Origin: Ammoniphilus resinae
Lineage (GTDB): Bacteria > Bacillota > Bacilli > Aneurinibacillales > RAOX-1
NCBI RefSeq assembly: GCF_017873965.1
Contig: NZ_JAGGKT010000001.1
Location: 62,001 to 126,000 of the forward strand
Length of the DNA stretch: 64,000 bases
Direction: 5' to 3'
The notes below the pieces were generated by a model, which was given only the letters and a program-made list of their open reading frames with translations, was not told the origin of the DNA and did no database searches. The position numbers and the translations under genes are program-made. Every line of letters starts with the position of its first letter. Within the stretch, counting starts at the first letter, position 1. Below, one piece after another: positions 11,993 through 21,557 of the stretch.

Positions 11993-12127
11993 TCATCTCT
12001 TCTCCGTCATCTTCCCCCAGATAAGCCCTAATAAAACATTCGTAACAACGAGAGGATGCAGGTCACCTGCAATAATAAAGGTCAAAATCCCCGCAGCAAT
12101 CGCAATTAACAGCCCATTATTGGACAA
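11993..12127 (-). CDS. Small hydrophobic membrane protein, TTG start
   Basis: A 44-residue ORF with one long hydrophobic helix (residues 6-20), a short polar GDLHP turn and a second hydrophobic stretch (25-37), ending in KMTEKR. The start is TTG at 12127 with GGGAGGGA eight bases upstream, which supports real translation. It resembles the small bacillary membrane peptides between housekeeping genes, but I recognise no family. Confidence 0.55.
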   Translation of the reverse strand: MSNNGLLIAIAAGILTFIIAGDLHPLVVTNVLLGLIWGKMTEKR

Positions 12128-12164
12128 TAGAATCCCTCCCTTTTTTCTAAGCTTAACATAGATC

Positions 12165-12179
12165 CGGGGTCAGACCCCG
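12165..12179. repeat. Perfect CGGGGTCAGACCCCG palindrome
   Basis: A 15-base palindrome with centre base A. The core GGGGTCAGACCCC is a short palindrome I recall from intergenic DNA of several bacteria, sometimes as part of dispersed repeats. Its role here is unknown. Confidence 0.6.
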
Positions 12180-12190
12180 TTGTCTATTAA

Positions 12191-12240
12191 CACTAAACCC
12201 AACAAAACATAACAAAACAATACAAAACGTGACGAAACAT
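12191..12240 (+). promoter_or_regulatory. Five 10-bp phased direct repeats (consensus nACnAAACnn)
   Basis: Five consecutive decamers each carry AC-n-AAAC in the same register: CACTAAACCC, AACAAAACAT, AACAAAACAA, TACAAAACGT, GACGAAACAT. The period equals about one helical turn, so all copies face the same side of the DNA. The array ends directly upstream of the -35 of the next gene, which encodes a helix-turn-helix protein. An operator for that protein is the natural inference. Confidence 0.65.
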
Positions 12241-12241
12241 A

Positions 12242-12282
12242 TTGAACTATGTATAAAGATAGATTACTATAAATAGTATAAT
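12242..12282 (+). promoter_or_regulatory. Promoter(s) of the HTH/binding-protein operon
   Basis: TTGAAC at 12242, 17 bases, then TACTAT at 12265 makes a good sigma-A promoter. A second -10-like TATAAT lies at 12277. The phased decamers abut the -35 on the upstream side. Confidence 0.6.
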
Positions 12283-12310
12283 TTTTAAAATTTAGCATAG
12301 GGGAAGCGAC

Positions 12311-13234
12311 ATGGTGGAACAGGCATATACACCCGATGAAGTAGCAAAGATCTTAAAAATATCAAAAAATACCGTTTACGAATTAATTAAGCGGGGCGAA
12401 TTGCAGGCATACCGGGTGAGCAACAAGATGCGCATCGATCCGCAAGCGTTGGAACGCTATAAAGAAAATATGCAAACGATCGGAGGTGACCACCAGACTA
12501 GTCTTGGGAAGTCGACCCAAATTTTGCGATTAGCGGGTAGCCATGATTTTTTGCTGGAGCATTTGGTAAGCTTCGCGGGAAAAGCGGGTGCTCCATTTTT
12601 TATTCAGCCTACATACATTGGCAGCCTGGAAGGATTGATGATGCTCTACCGTGGGGCAACAGACATTGCGGCGATTCACCTGTTGGACCCTGCGTCGGGG
12701 CAGTACAATCTACCTTTCATCGAACGGATTTTCTACCATGAGCCCATCACCGTCCTTCACCTGGCAACCCGCACGCAAGGGCTGATTGTTCCTCCCGGGA
12801 ATCCGAAGGGAATCCACAGCTGGGAGGATCTAACCCGCAAAGAGGTCAGATTCGTCAATCGACAGAAAGGGGCAGGCACTCGCTTTCTCCTCGATTACCA
12901 CATGGGAAAGCTGCATCTCTCACCCCAGGATATTCAAGGGTATGAGGTGGAAGAGTGGAATCACTTTGCGACAGCTGCACACGTGGCAAGGGGGACAGCC
13001 GATGTGGCGTTGGGGATTGAAGCAGCAGCGGACAAGCTGGGCTTATCTTTTACCCCGCTAACAATCGAAAGTTTTGACCTGGTTTTGCGATCCACACCGG
13101 AAAATCAGGAGCTGTTGAATGCTTTTCAAGAATTTATTGGTTCCCAAGATTTTACCGAAAGCTTAAAAGATTTAAAAGGCTACGATTGCTCACATCTGGG
13201 CGAAACACTATTTAAAGGGGGCGTACAAGTATGA
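12311..13234 (+). CDS. HTH regulator fused to a periplasmic-binding-protein-like domain (molybdate/tungstate type)
   Basis: 307 residues, no signal peptide. Residues 5-53 form an excisionase/MerR-like helix-turn-helix (YTPDEVAKILKISKNTVYEL). Residues 75-300 match the PBP_like fold of cytoplasmic oxyanion sensors, with motifs FIQPTYIGSLEGL, VNRQKGAGTRFLLDY and GTADVALGIEA. This architecture fits a one-component sensor that binds molybdate or tungstate through a recruited solute-binding fold. Its stop overlaps the tupA-like start by four bases (ATGA), so sensor and binding protein are coupled. Ligand identity is inferred from the neighbour. Confidence 0.8.
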   Translation: MVEQAYTPDEVAKILKISKNTVYELIKRGELQAYRVSNKMRIDPQALERYKENMQTIGGDHQTSLGKSTQILRLAGSHDFLLEHLVSFAGKAGAPFFIQPTYIGSLEGLMMLYRGATDIAAIHLLDPASGQYNLPFIERIFYHEPITVLHLATRTQGLIVPPGNPKGIHSWEDLTRKEVRFVNRQKGAGTRFLLDYHMGKLHLSPQDIQGYEVEEWNHFATAAHVARGTADVALGIEAAADKLGLSFTPLTIESFDLVLRSTPENQELLNAFQEFIGSQDFTESLKDLKGYDCSHLGETLFKGGVQV

Positions 13235-14067
13235 AACGAATGATATCGATAATGATTACGTTGGCTATGCTGCTAGTTATGTCAACATCTGCACTCGCGG
13301 CTAATCCAAATCCGATCTTTGAAAAGGTAAAACAGGAAAAAGAAATTATTCTAGCTACAACGACTAGTACTCAAGATTCCGGGTTGCTCGACTACATGCT
13401 TCCTGAGTTTGAAAAGCGTTATCAAGTGAAGGTGAAAGTGGTAGCAGTAGGGACAGGACAAGCGATCCAACTTGGGAAAGATGGAAATGCTGACGTGATA
13501 TTGGTTCATGCCCGCAAAGCTGAAGATGAGTTTGTAGCTGGGGGATATGGTTTTAAAGCTTTTGACGTGATGTACAACAAATTTTACTTAGTCGGTCCAG
13601 AGGATGATCCGGCAGGTATCCGTAATATGCCTTCCGCCAAAGATGCATTGAAAAAAATTGCTGAACAACAAGCAAAGTTCATCTCACGCGGAGATGATTC
13701 TGGTACCCATAAAAAGGAAAAGTCATTATGGGAAGCAGCAGGAATTAAGCCGGAAGGTGACTGGTATGTTTCTGCGGGGCAAGGAATGGGAGCGACTTTA
13801 AACATGGCAGATGAAATGGACGCCTACACAATCGTTGATGAAGCCACTTATCTTGCCGTCAAAAATGGCTTGGTGAATATGGTTTACGAAGATAAGGAAT
13901 TATTCAATCCATACGGGATTATCCAAGTGAAGGGAACGGATAAACCGTATACCGCAAACGAACTCATTTGGTTCTTCACAAGCCCTTGGGGTCAAAAAAT
14001 GATTAGCCAATTTGGTATAGAGAAATACGGCAAGAATTTGTTTGAGCCAGATGCGAGACGTAGATAA
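13231..14067 (+). CDS. tupA: Tungstate-type ABC transporter substrate-binding protein
   Basis: 278 residues with a signal peptide (cleavage after about STSALA) and the TupA signature TTTSTQDSGLLDYMLPEF, followed by GTGQAIQLGKDGNADV and RGDDSGTHKKE, the oxyanion-binding loops. TupA proteins capture tungstate for tungsten enzymes or tungstate uptake. Unusually, no TupB permease or TupC ATPase gene follows: the next gene is camS after a strong terminator. The transporter parts must be elsewhere, or the protein acts only with the upstream sensor. Confidence 0.85.
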   Translation: MKRMISIMITLAMLLVMSTSALAANPNPIFEKVKQEKEIILATTTSTQDSGLLDYMLPEFEKRYQVKVKVVAVGTGQAIQLGKDGNADVILVHARKAEDEFVAGGYGFKAFDVMYNKFYLVGPEDDPAGIRNMPSAKDALKKIAEQQAKFISRGDDSGTHKKEKSLWEAAGIKPEGDWYVSAGQGMGATLNMADEMDAYTIVDEATYLAVKNGLVNMVYEDKELFNPYGIIQVKGTDKPYTANELIWFFTSPWGQKMISQFGIEKYGKNLFEPDARRR

Positions 14068-14078
14068 TAATTTTGGGG

Positions 14079-14114
14079 GAAGAGGCCGCCGGGCGGTGCT
14101 CTTCTCTTTTTTTT
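14079..14114 (+). terminator. Strong intrinsic terminator after tupA
   Basis: GAAGAG / CTCTTC outer stem with a GC-rich inner stem (GCCGCC/GGCGG), followed by eight T residues. Confidence 0.85.
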
Positions 14115-14185
14115 GGTATATTACGGATATAAGTGCTAATAAAATATAAAGGATGTCCTTTATAAAAAGGGAAGGGGGGTATAAG

Positions 14186-15220
14186 TTGAAAGTTACGCAA
14201 ACAGCTATGATCCTAATGTGCCTATGCATTCTTTGTGCCTGTTCTCCACTCGAGGTGATAAAACAGCAACGGCCCCCAACTTCGGTGCCTATCGTCACAT
14301 TAGAGCCTTCGCCACCCCTGCAGATTTCCTCGGAGTTTTATCAAAGTGAGGTCCCTTATCTCCCAAATCAGACTCGTGGGACCCTCAAACAGATGGATTC
14401 ACGCTTCGATGCTGCTCATTTAGAACGGGGAATGCTGGAATATGCCAAGGAGAGCTTTCCTACGGATCGCTATCTTTTCCGAGAAGGACAACTGGTCACT
14501 CGCAAGGAACTGCAGACTTGGCAGGAGGAACACCCACAACTGGTAAATGTTTTAGAACACGACTATCTTAACAAAGAAACAAAGGAACAGGCTGGCATTG
14601 TATTAAGCATCAGCCTGAATCCACGCTATAAAGACGAATCGGGTACAACGGTTAGCTATACAGACGAGGAACTCCATGCCAAAGGGGAAATCATCGCAGC
14701 CGAGGTATCCTCCCACTTTCACACTTTAGAGACGAACATCCCTTTACTTTTCCTGATTTATCGTACCGAACCATCTTCTTCGATGGTTCCAGGGAGATTT
14801 ATCCGTTGGGGACTACAGGAAAACCAGCAAAAATCGATGGGATGGAGAGATATAAGGGAGAATTTCTATCTGCTGCCAAGTGAGGATATCCAGCAGGAAC
14901 ACCCTCAACTGGCTGAAAACTTCAAGAAACTTCAGTCCCATGCCCAAAAGTCGTTCCCAGAATATGCTAGTTTAATCGGGCTCGCACGTTTCCTTGATGA
15001 TAAACCATTAGAGTTAACCATCAAGGCCTATGCGAATTATGATTCACTTACAGAAGTCATCCAATTTACACAGCTGATGGCGCAAAAAATGGACGAAGCT
15101 TTCGAACCCGAGATTCAGATTAACCTTTACGTGGAAACAATCGATCGTCTTTTAGCCTTCTACATACGACCAACAATAGGTGATCCTGTTTTTCATGTGT
15201 TACCAGGGTTCAAACCCTAG
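14186..15220 (+). CDS. camS: CamS family lipoprotein
   Basis: CamS/YerH family lipoprotein; in staphylococci the signal peptide of a homologue is processed to a sex-pheromone peptide, but the protein function is unclear. I choose TTG at 14186 (AAGGGGGG site upstream), giving 344 residues and a short signal peptide with lipobox ILCAC. The body carries the family motifs PYLPNQTRG, HLERGMLEYAKESFP and GIVLSISLNPRY. In B. subtilis the homologue lies between ligA and gatC, as here. Confidence 0.85.
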   Translation: MKVTQTAMILMCLCILCACSPLEVIKQQRPPTSVPIVTLEPSPPLQISSEFYQSEVPYLPNQTRGTLKQMDSRFDAAHLERGMLEYAKESFPTDRYLFREGQLVTRKELQTWQEEHPQLVNVLEHDYLNKETKEQAGIVLSISLNPRYKDESGTTVSYTDEELHAKGEIIAAEVSSHFHTLETNIPLLFLIYRTEPSSSMVPGRFIRWGLQENQQKSMGWRDIRENFYLLPSEDIQQEHPQLAENFKKLQSHAQKSFPEYASLIGLARFLDDKPLELTIKAYANYDSLTEVIQFTQLMAQKMDEAFEPEIQINLYVETIDRLLAFYIRPTIGDPVFHVLPGFKP

Positions 15221-15241
15221 TCAAAATTCCTCGAATAAGCT

Positions 15242-15279
15242 AAGGGTGCTAGTAAATAACTAACTAGAGACCCTTTTTT
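15242..15279 (+). terminator. Intrinsic terminator between convergent camS and C39 peptidase genes
   Basis: AAGGGT / ACCCTT stem with an inner CTAGT / ACTAG, followed by six T residues. It overlaps the stop codon of the minus-strand gene. Confidence 0.7.
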
Positions 15280-16084
15280 ATTTATAAGAAAGAGCTTGTT
15301 TCCCTAATTCATTCCAGGAACGAATAAAAGATTGTTTATCTACCTTTTGATTTTTCCTACCAGTTAATGGGTCATTCACATAGACATAGTTTGAATCAAA
15401 GCCAGTGAGTACAACCACATGTAAGTCTAATGGGGTTTTAATTTTTTCTTTACCATGTGTCCACGATTCCCAGCGATCTGGAGATTTGAAATCACCCGTT
15501 GTCCAAACTAAAACAGGTTTTTTGCTTTGAACTTGGTTTAGCAAAGTATCAAATGACTTGCCTGTTAAATTTACCGTCCGGTTGGGAAGGTATCGATCCA
15601 TTAATTTTTCTAATGGTTTGGCAAAAATAGCGTAGCCCATATTCTTTCCTGTGATGTCCCCGACAAATCCGTGCGCTGGATTTCCCCAGTGGGTGATATC
15701 ACCTTTGCTATTTTTGGAAACGGGGTCATTGTCTTTTGGAACTTGTTTGGCCAGCTCCATTTTACCAACCTTCATTCCAGCATACTGCAAAACCATGGCT
15801 AAACTGGTTACTTCGCAACCATTTTTCAGTTCTGGGTTTTGTTCAATAATTGGCACATCCAAGATTATCTTTTGCTTCGATATTATTTTTTCTTGGTTCT
15901 TACCTTTTTTAGGCAAATCGTTGTTTACCCTGTTGTCGATTGTCTTGTAGTCGGAAACGCTTACCCGATTCTGCTCTGTTTCATCTACAGATTGGACCAT
16001 AGAAGGTGGATCCGGATTAGGCTGTAATGGCCCTGAACAACCTATTGAAGATAGGATAAGCACCCAGGATAGAATAGGTTTCAT
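15278..16084 (-). CDS. C39-family cysteine peptidase-like lipoprotein
   Basis: 268 residues. The signal peptide carries a lipobox (SSIGC, lipid on Cys16). A polar linker follows to about residue 70, then a peptidase C39-like domain: NGCEVTSLAMVLQYAG with the nucleophile Cys, DLHVVVLTGFD with the catalytic His, and YVNDPLTGRK supplying the Asn/Asp. This is the extracellular C39_2 type rather than the bacteriocin-exporter type. Substrate unknown. It faces camS convergently and is divergent from the TagO-like gene. Confidence 0.82.
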   Translation of the reverse strand: MKPILSWVLILSSIGCSGPLQPNPDPPSMVQSVDETEQNRVSVSDYKTIDNRVNNDLPKKGKNQEKIISKQKIILDVPIIEQNPELKNGCEVTSLAMVLQYAGMKVGKMELAKQVPKDNDPVSKNSKGDITHWGNPAHGFVGDITGKNMGYAIFAKPLEKLMDRYLPNRTVNLTGKSFDTLLNQVQSKKPVLVWTTGDFKSPDRWESWTHGKEKIKTPLDLHVVVLTGFDSNYVYVNDPLTGRKNQKVDKQSFIRSWNELGKQALSYK

Positions 16085-16284
16085 GTTTCACCTTCAGTAT
16101 TTGTTTTGTTTTCTAACTTATTTATTTCAATAAATACAAAGGTTTATTATTGGGAGTATTTGCGAGTTCCTACGGTATCAGGAATCAGACTCATTTAGCG
16201 CAGGGTTGCCTTTTTTTGTTGTCTATAGAACGCCCTGTTTTGGTGAAACTACAGCTAAAGATGACACAAAAGTAGGGCGATACC

Positions 16285-17238
16285 ATGATCGTATATCTTG
16301 TTGTGTGCCTGTTTGCTTTCTTTGTGGTGTATCTGCTCATCCCAGTCACCAAACGATGGGCTGTACAATTTGGGGTGGTTGATCGACCCAATGCACGTAA
16401 AATTCATCAATACCCAATTCCGCTTTCTGGTGGAGTAGCCATTTATATAGGAACAATTCTCACTTTGTTTTTATTCTTTGCGCGTACATCCCTGCACTAT
16501 GTTCTTACTTGGGGTGGATTGATGCTGATCTTAGTTGGGCTGATCGACGATTGGTACAAGTCAAAGGGAAAGGACTTTCCTGCCTGGCCAAAGCTAATCG
16601 GACAAGTTGCAGCCGCAGGACTAGCCTATGTAATGGGGATTCAGTTTTTTGGGATCGGCCATTTCTGGTCTGGACAGGGGTTGTTGATTTTTCCTGAACC
16701 TTTAGCCTTGTTTATGACGATCATTTGGATCGTCGCGTTTATCAATATGATTAATTTTCTCGATGGAGTAGACGGGTTAGCAAGCGGAATTACAACGATT
16801 GCCTCAGTAACCCTTTTTTTTATCTCCATTTTTAAGCTACAATATGACGTCGCTGCATTATCTGTCATTATGATCGGGGCAAGCTTGGCATTTCTCCGTC
16901 ATAATTTTTACCCGGCTTCCATCTTTTTAGGGGATGCAGGCTCTATGTTTTTGGGGTATATGCTGGGGGTCATTTCCCTATATGGAACAATGAAAAGCGC
17001 AACCTTTATTGCGCTGCTGATCACGATTCTGGTGTTAGGTGTGCCCATTTTTGATACGGCGCAAGTCATTATCTCCAGGCTCGTGGTTGGAACGCCTATT
17101 TACAAAGCGGACCGGAGGCATGTGCATCATCGATTGCTTCGTACAGGTCTTACCCAAAGACAAACCGTCGTCGTCATCTATGCGATTGGTTTGATTTTTT
17201 CCCTTTTAGCGTTGAGCATTCTCTTTTTTGTGGAATAA
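16285..17238 (+). CDS. tagO: Undecaprenyl-phosphate GlcNAc-1-phosphate transferase (TagO/WecA/MraY family)
   Basis: 317-residue polytopic membrane enzyme, with about ten hydrophobic segments. It transfers a sugar-1-phosphate to undecaprenyl phosphate, the first step of teichoic-acid or other envelope polymers. Family motifs: VDRPNARKIHQYPIPLSGG, LVGLIDDWY with the DD pair, INMINFLDGVDGLA, FLGDAGSMFLGY, and the cytoplasmic HVHHRLL. The HVHHR form favours TagO/WecA over MraY. The symbol is by family; a paralogue such as YvhJ cannot be excluded. Confidence 0.85.
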   Translation: MIVYLVVCLFAFFVVYLLIPVTKRWAVQFGVVDRPNARKIHQYPIPLSGGVAIYIGTILTLFLFFARTSLHYVLTWGGLMLILVGLIDDWYKSKGKDFPAWPKLIGQVAAAGLAYVMGIQFFGIGHFWSGQGLLIFPEPLALFMTIIWIVAFINMINFLDGVDGLASGITTIASVTLFFISIFKLQYDVAALSVIMIGASLAFLRHNFYPASIFLGDAGSMFLGYMLGVISLYGTMKSATFIALLITILVLGVPIFDTAQVIISRLVVGTPIYKADRRHVHHRLLRTGLTQRQTVVVIYAIGLIFSLLALSILFFVE

Positions 17239-17327
17239 CTGAAGAGCAGGGGCGCCGCACATTGCGGGGTCCTTTTTAATTTGTTATGATAAAAATTATG
17301 ATTGGATTTTAGTGGAGGTGGACGGAT

Positions 17328-17618
17328 ATGAGTGGGATTTCTCGTGATCAGGTAGCGCATATTGCGAACCTGGCTCGACTCAATTTAACAGCAGAAGAAG
17401 CTGAACAATATACAACACAAATGAATGCGATTTTTAGCTTTTTTGAAAAGCTCAATGAATTGGATACAGAGCAGATTGAACCGACAAGTCATGTCATGGA
17501 AGTTTATAACGTGATCAGGGAAGACGATGAAAGACCTTCTATTGACAGAGAAGTAGCATTACGGAATGCACCGGATGAAGAAGACGGGCAATTTAAAGTT
17601 CCAGCGGTCATGGATTAA
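17328..17618 (+). CDS. gatC: Asp-tRNA(Asn)/Glu-tRNA(Gln) amidotransferase subunit C
   Basis: The 96-residue GatC belts the A and B subunits together. The N-terminal ISRDQVAHIANLARLNLTAE and the C-terminal LRNAPDEEDGQFKVPAVMD are typical. It starts at ATG with a GTGGAGGTGG site and is the first gene of gatCAB, with 16 bases to gatA. Confidence 0.95.
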   Translation: MSGISRDQVAHIANLARLNLTAEEAEQYTTQMNAIFSFFEKLNELDTEQIEPTSHVMEVYNVIREDDERPSIDREVALRNAPDEEDGQFKVPAVMD

Positions 17619-17634
17619 TTGGGGGTGAGTGAAC

Positions 17635-19095
17635 GTGTCGATATTTAAACGTCAATTGATGGATATACATAATGCTTTAAGCAATAAAGAAATGTCTGTT
17701 TCTGAACTGGTGGAAGCATCTTTCAAGCGGATTCAAGAAACCGACGAAACGGTGAAGGCCTTCTTAACTTTGGATGAGGACCGCGCGAAGGCGAAAGCTA
17801 AACAATTAGACGAGCAGCTAGGCAAAGGCGATGAAATGGGCCTTTTATTTGGACTGCCGGCAGCAATCAAGGATAACATTGTCACGGAAAATTTAAAAAC
17901 AACGTGCGGAAGCAAGCTTCTCGCTAATTACGATCCGATTTATAACGCCACTGCGATGGACCGGTTGTCTGCTGCAGAAGCCATTGTTATTGGTAAGACC
18001 AATATGGATGAATTTGGAATGGGGAGCTCCACTGAAAATTCTGGGTTCCAACTAACCCATAATCCATGGAACCCTGAATATGTACCAGGAGGATCAAGTG
18101 GTGGATCTGCTGCAGCCATTGCTGCCGGACAAGCCTACTTTGCCTTGGGAACAGACACAGGGGGGTCGATTCGCCAACCGGCATCTTTCTGTGGTGTGGT
18201 GGGATTAAAGCCAACTTATGGTCTTGTTTCCCGTTTCGGTTTGGTTGCGTATGCTTCCTCTTTTGATGTCATTGGACCGATCACGAAAAATGTAGAGGAT
18301 GCTGCCTACGTGCTTTCTGTTCTTGCAGCGCATGATCCCTATGATTCGACCTCTGCAGAAGTAGAGATTCCGGACTATATCTCGGCTTTAACGGGCGAAG
18401 TCAAGGGATTGAAAGTAGGGGTTCCGAAGGAATTATTAGGCGAAGGTATTGATCCAGATGTGAAAAACGGTGTGCTGGAAGCCTTGAAGGTGCTTGAAGG
18501 ATTAGGTGCGATCGTGGAAGAGGTTTCCCTGCCGCATACAGAATATGCGGTACCCACTTATTATATCCTGGCTCCGTCCGAGGCTTCTTCAAACCTTGCC
18601 CGTTATGACGGGGTAAGATATGGCGTTCGCGCGGACAATGCAGATAACTTAATTGAGATGTATAAAGAATCCAGAAGCCATGGCTTCGGTTCCGAAGTGA
18701 AACGGAGAATTATGCTTGGAACCTACGCCCTGAGCTCCGGATATTATGATGCTTATTATAAAAAGGCACAAAAAGTTAGAACCTTAATCAAGCAGGATTT
18801 TGATCAATTGTTTGCTAAATATGATGTCATTGTTGGTCCTACGGCACCAACTACAGCGTTTAAAATGGGGGAAAAGGTATCTGATCCGCTTACTATGTAT
18901 CTTAACGATATTTGTACCGTCCCAGTGAACCTTGCTGGAATTCCAGCGATTAGTGTGCCTTGCGGATTTGCCCAAAATGGTATGCCGATCGGTTTGCAAA
19001 TCATGGGTAAGCACTTTGATGAAGCGACGGTATTGCGCGTAGCACATGCCTTTGAAAAACATACAGAACATCATGCCGCAAGCCCCAAGCTATAG
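17635..19095 (+). CDS. gatA: Glutamyl-tRNA(Gln) amidotransferase subunit A
   Basis: Amidase that releases ammonia from glutamine for transamidation of Glu-tRNA(Gln). The Ser-cisSer-Lys triad is visible: Lys in LPAAIKDNI, the Ser pair in [11 protein letters not shown] and [15 protein letters not shown] at 17635 is preferred over an in-frame GTG at 17629 because GGGGGTGAG is then seven to eight bases upstream. The protein is 486 residues, normal for GatA. Confidence 0.95.
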   Translation: MSIFKRQLMDIHNALSNKEMSVSELVEASFKRIQETDETVKAFLTLDEDRAKAKAKQLDEQLGKGDEMGLLFGLPAAIKDNIVTENLKTTCGSKLLANYDPIYNATAMDRLSAAEAIVIGKTNMDEFGMGSSTENSGFQLTHNPWNPEYVPGGSSGGSAAAIAAGQAYFALGTDTGGSIRQPASFCGVVGLKPTYGLVSRFGLVAYASSFDVIGPITKNVEDAAYVLSVLAAHDPYDSTSAEVEIPDYISALTGEVKGLKVGVPKELLGEGIDPDVKNGVLEALKVLEGLGAIVEEVSLPHTEYAVPTYYILAPSEASSNLARYDGVRYGVRADNADNLIEMYKESRSHGFGSEVKRRIMLGTYALSSGYYDAYYKKAQKVRTLIKQDFDQLFAKYDVIVGPTAPTTAFKMGEKVSDPLTMYLNDICTVPVNLAGIPAISVPCGFAQNGMPIGLQIMGKHFDEATVLRVAHAFEKHTEHHAASPKL

Positions 19096-19112
19096 AAAAG
19101 GAGATGCATGGG

Positions 19113-20543
19113 ATGAAATACGAAACAGTTATCGGTCTAGAAGTTCACGCCGAGCTTTCAACGAATTCAAAAATTTTCTGCGGCTGCTCAACAGAATTTG
19201 GTGCACCGCCTAATACACATACCTGCCCGATCTGTTTGGGGCATCCAGGGGTTCTTCCGGTCTTAAACCAAAGGGCCGTGGAATTTGCAATTAAGGCTTC
19301 TCTTGCTTTGAATTGCACCATACCGGAAGAATCAAAGTTTGATCGCAAAAACTACTTCTATCCAGATTCACCAAAAGCTTACCAAATTTCGCAATATGAT
19401 CAACCCATTGGTCAAAACGGCTGGATCGATATTGAAGTGAATGGGGAGAAAAAGCGGATCGGAATTACCCGTCTTCACCTTGAGGAAGATGCAGGGAAAT
19501 TGGTCCACGCTGAGGGAGGCTATGCTTCTTTGGTGGATTTCAACCGGGTGGGGGTACCATTGGTTGAGATCGTCTCTGAGCCCGATTTACGGACGCCGGA
19601 AGAAGCACGAGCTTATTTGGAAAAGCTAAGATCGATCTTACAATACTGTGAGGTTTCCGACGTGAAAATGGAACAGGGATCTCTTCGCTGTGATGCCAAT
19701 ATCAGTTTAAGACCGTTTGGTCAAGAAGCTTTCGGAACGAAAGCGGAGCTTAAAAATATGAACTCCTTCCGCAATGTCCAGCGGGGTCTTGAATACGAAC
19801 AACAGCGTCAAGCCGAGGTCCTCGATAAGGGGGAAAAGGTTGTTCAGGAAACTCGCCGTTGGGATGATGCCAATGCACGGACCCTCTCCATGAGAGGAAA
19901 AGAAGAAGCGCATGATTACCGGTACTTCCCGGATCCTGACCTGATTAAGCTAAAGATTGATCGGGAGTGGGTAGAAAGTATTCGTGCGACCATTCCAGAA
20001 CTTCCAGACGCCCGCGAAACGCGCTATACGGAGGAATATGGACTTCCGCATGCGGATGCGGCCGTACTTACTGCATCCAAGGATATTTCGGACTTTTTCC
20101 AGGAAGCAGTTTATACGGGAGCCGAAGCGAAGGCAGTGGCGAACTGGATTATGGGTGAGCTAATGGCTCATTTGAATGCAAGCCAGTTGGAATTAAAGGA
20201 TGTCAAAATTACGGCTACTGGATTAGGGGAAATGATTAATCTGCTGGAAAAAGGAACAATCAGCAGCAAGATTGCTAAAACTGTCTTTAAAGAAATGATT
20301 GAAACAGGAAAAGCGCCTGCCAAGATCGTTGAGGAAAAGGGTCTGGTACAAATTAGTGATGAAGGGGCACTCGTGAAAATTATTAGCGAGGTCATCGCAG
20401 CAAATCCTCAATCTGTGACAGATTTTAAAGCAGGGAAAACCCAAGCCATCGGATTCCTTGTCGGTCAAGTGATGAAGGCAACAAAAGGGAAGGCAAATCC
20501 AGGCCTCGTGAATAAAATGTTACAAGAAGAGTTAAATAAGTAG
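19113..20543 (+). CDS. gatB: Asp/Glu-tRNA amidotransferase subunit B, zinc-binding form
   Basis: Kinase/tRNA-binding subunit that phosphorylates Glu-tRNA(Gln) before amidation. Motifs: [40 protein letters not shown] and [10 protein letters not shown], then the YqeY-like tail. It keeps both Cys pairs near the N terminus (CGCS and CPICLG), so it should bind structural zinc. ATG at 19113 is preferred, nine bases after AAAGGAG; an in-frame ATG at 19104 would touch the ribosome-binding site. Confidence 0.95.
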   Translation: MKYETVIGLEVHAELSTNSKIFCGCSTEFGAPPNTHTCPICLGHPGVLPVLNQRAVEFAIKASLALNCTIPEESKFDRKNYFYPDSPKAYQISQYDQPIGQNGWIDIEVNGEKKRIGITRLHLEEDAGKLVHAEGGYASLVDFNRVGVPLVEIVSEPDLRTPEEARAYLEKLRSILQYCEVSDVKMEQGSLRCDANISLRPFGQEAFGTKAELKNMNSFRNVQRGLEYEQQRQAEVLDKGEKVVQETRRWDDANARTLSMRGKEEAHDYRYFPDPDLIKLKIDREWVESIRATIPELPDARETRYTEEYGLPHADAAVLTASKDISDFFQEAVYTGAEAKAVANWIMGELMAHLNASQLELKDVKITATGLGEMINLLEKGTISSKIAKTVFKEMIETGKAPAKIVEEKGLVQISDEGALVKIISEVIAANPQSVTDFKAGKTQAIGFLVGQVMKATKGKANPGLVNKMLQEELNK

Positions 20544-20548
20544 AGGAA

Positions 20549-20571
20549 AGAGGAGGGAACTCCTCTTTTTT
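20549..20571 (+). terminator. Intrinsic terminator after gatCAB
   Basis: AGAGGAG, loop GGAA, CTCCTCT, then six T residues. Confidence 0.9.
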
Positions 20572-20656
20572 CAGCTTTCGGCTTGATCGAACTTTCCACC
20601 ATGTAAGCAGATGATTTAGCACGGATAAAGGTGGATAAACAAAGGTGATGATAAGA

Positions 20657-21547
20657 ATGAAACGGGCGCGTTTGATTTATAACCCGACGTCGGGAAAAGA
20701 AGAGTTTCAAAGAAAGTTGCCAGAGATTCTGGATTACTTTGAACGGGCCGGTTATGAAACATCCTGTCATGCAACGAAAAAAGCAGGGGATGCGACAAAG
20801 GCAGCTGAGTCTGCCGTGAATCACGGTTTTGATTTAATTATAGCTGCTGGCGGAGATGGGACACTCTATGAGGTCGTCAATGGAATGGCTGAAAAACCCC
20901 ATCGACCACCGCTCGGCATTATTCCCTCTGGGACAACGAACGATTTTGCCAGAGCGATAGGCCTTCCTTTAAGAAACATTAAGAAATCCTGTGAAATGAT
21001 TGTTCGTGGAGAAGCTATGCCCATCGATATAGGAAAAGTAAACAACAAATACTTCATTAATATTGCAGGGGCTGGCGCTCTAACCGATCTTACCTATGAA
21101 GTTCCCAGCAAGTTAAAGACGATCATGGGGCAACTGGCTTATTATATCAAAGGCATTGAGAAGCTCCCCTTTATCCGTCCAAGTCATGTGCGAATTGAAA
21201 CCGATGAAATGGTGATCGATGAAGAAATTATGCTTTTTTTAATTGCTAACAGCAATTCGGTTGGTGGTTTGGAAAGGTTGGCACCGAGTGCAAGTCTTTA
21301 CGATGGGAAGTTTGACTGTCTTATTTTGAAGAAGACCTCCTTTCCCGAATTTTTGCGGATTGCCACACATGTTATTAAAGGGGACCATATTAAAGATCCG
21401 GATGTGATTTATTTTCAAACAAAGAAATTAAAGGCTTCAGCCTCTTCAAATGTGTATATCAACCTCGACGGCGAGCTTGGCGGTGAACTTCCGATTGAGT
21501 TTACAGCCTTGCCCAAACATCTCAAAGTGATCATGCCAAAGAAATAG
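20657..21547 (+). CDS. dgkB: Diacylglycerol kinase
   Basis: Soluble DgkB phosphorylates diacylglycerol released during lipoteichoic-acid synthesis and returns it to phospholipid. The 296-residue protein starts [13 protein letters not shown], has the nucleotide-binding [27 protein letters not shown], and the C-terminal [15 protein letters not shown] at 20657 is chosen: the AAAGGTG site lies nine bases upstream and the start matches the family. The homologous yerQ also follows gatB in B. subtilis. Confidence 0.93.
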   Translation: MKRARLIYNPTSGKEEFQRKLPEILDYFERAGYETSCHATKKAGDATKAAESAVNHGFDLIIAAGGDGTLYEVVNGMAEKPHRPPLGIIPSGTTNDFARAIGLPLRNIKKSCEMIVRGEAMPIDIGKVNNKYFINIAGAGALTDLTYEVPSKLKTIMGQLAYYIKGIEKLPFIRPSHVRIETDEMVIDEEIMLFLIANSNSVGGLERLAPSASLYDGKFDCLILKKTSFPEFLRIATHVIKGDHIKDPDVIYFQTKKLKASASSNVYINLDGELGGELPIEFTALPKHLKVIMPKK

Positions 21548-21557
21548 GTGGAACGAA

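Noticed and set aside
11976-12161. Plus-strand 61-residue frame opposite the small TTG-start gene
   Set aside because: No ribosome-binding site, and the minus strand has a better signal and a more protein-like composition.
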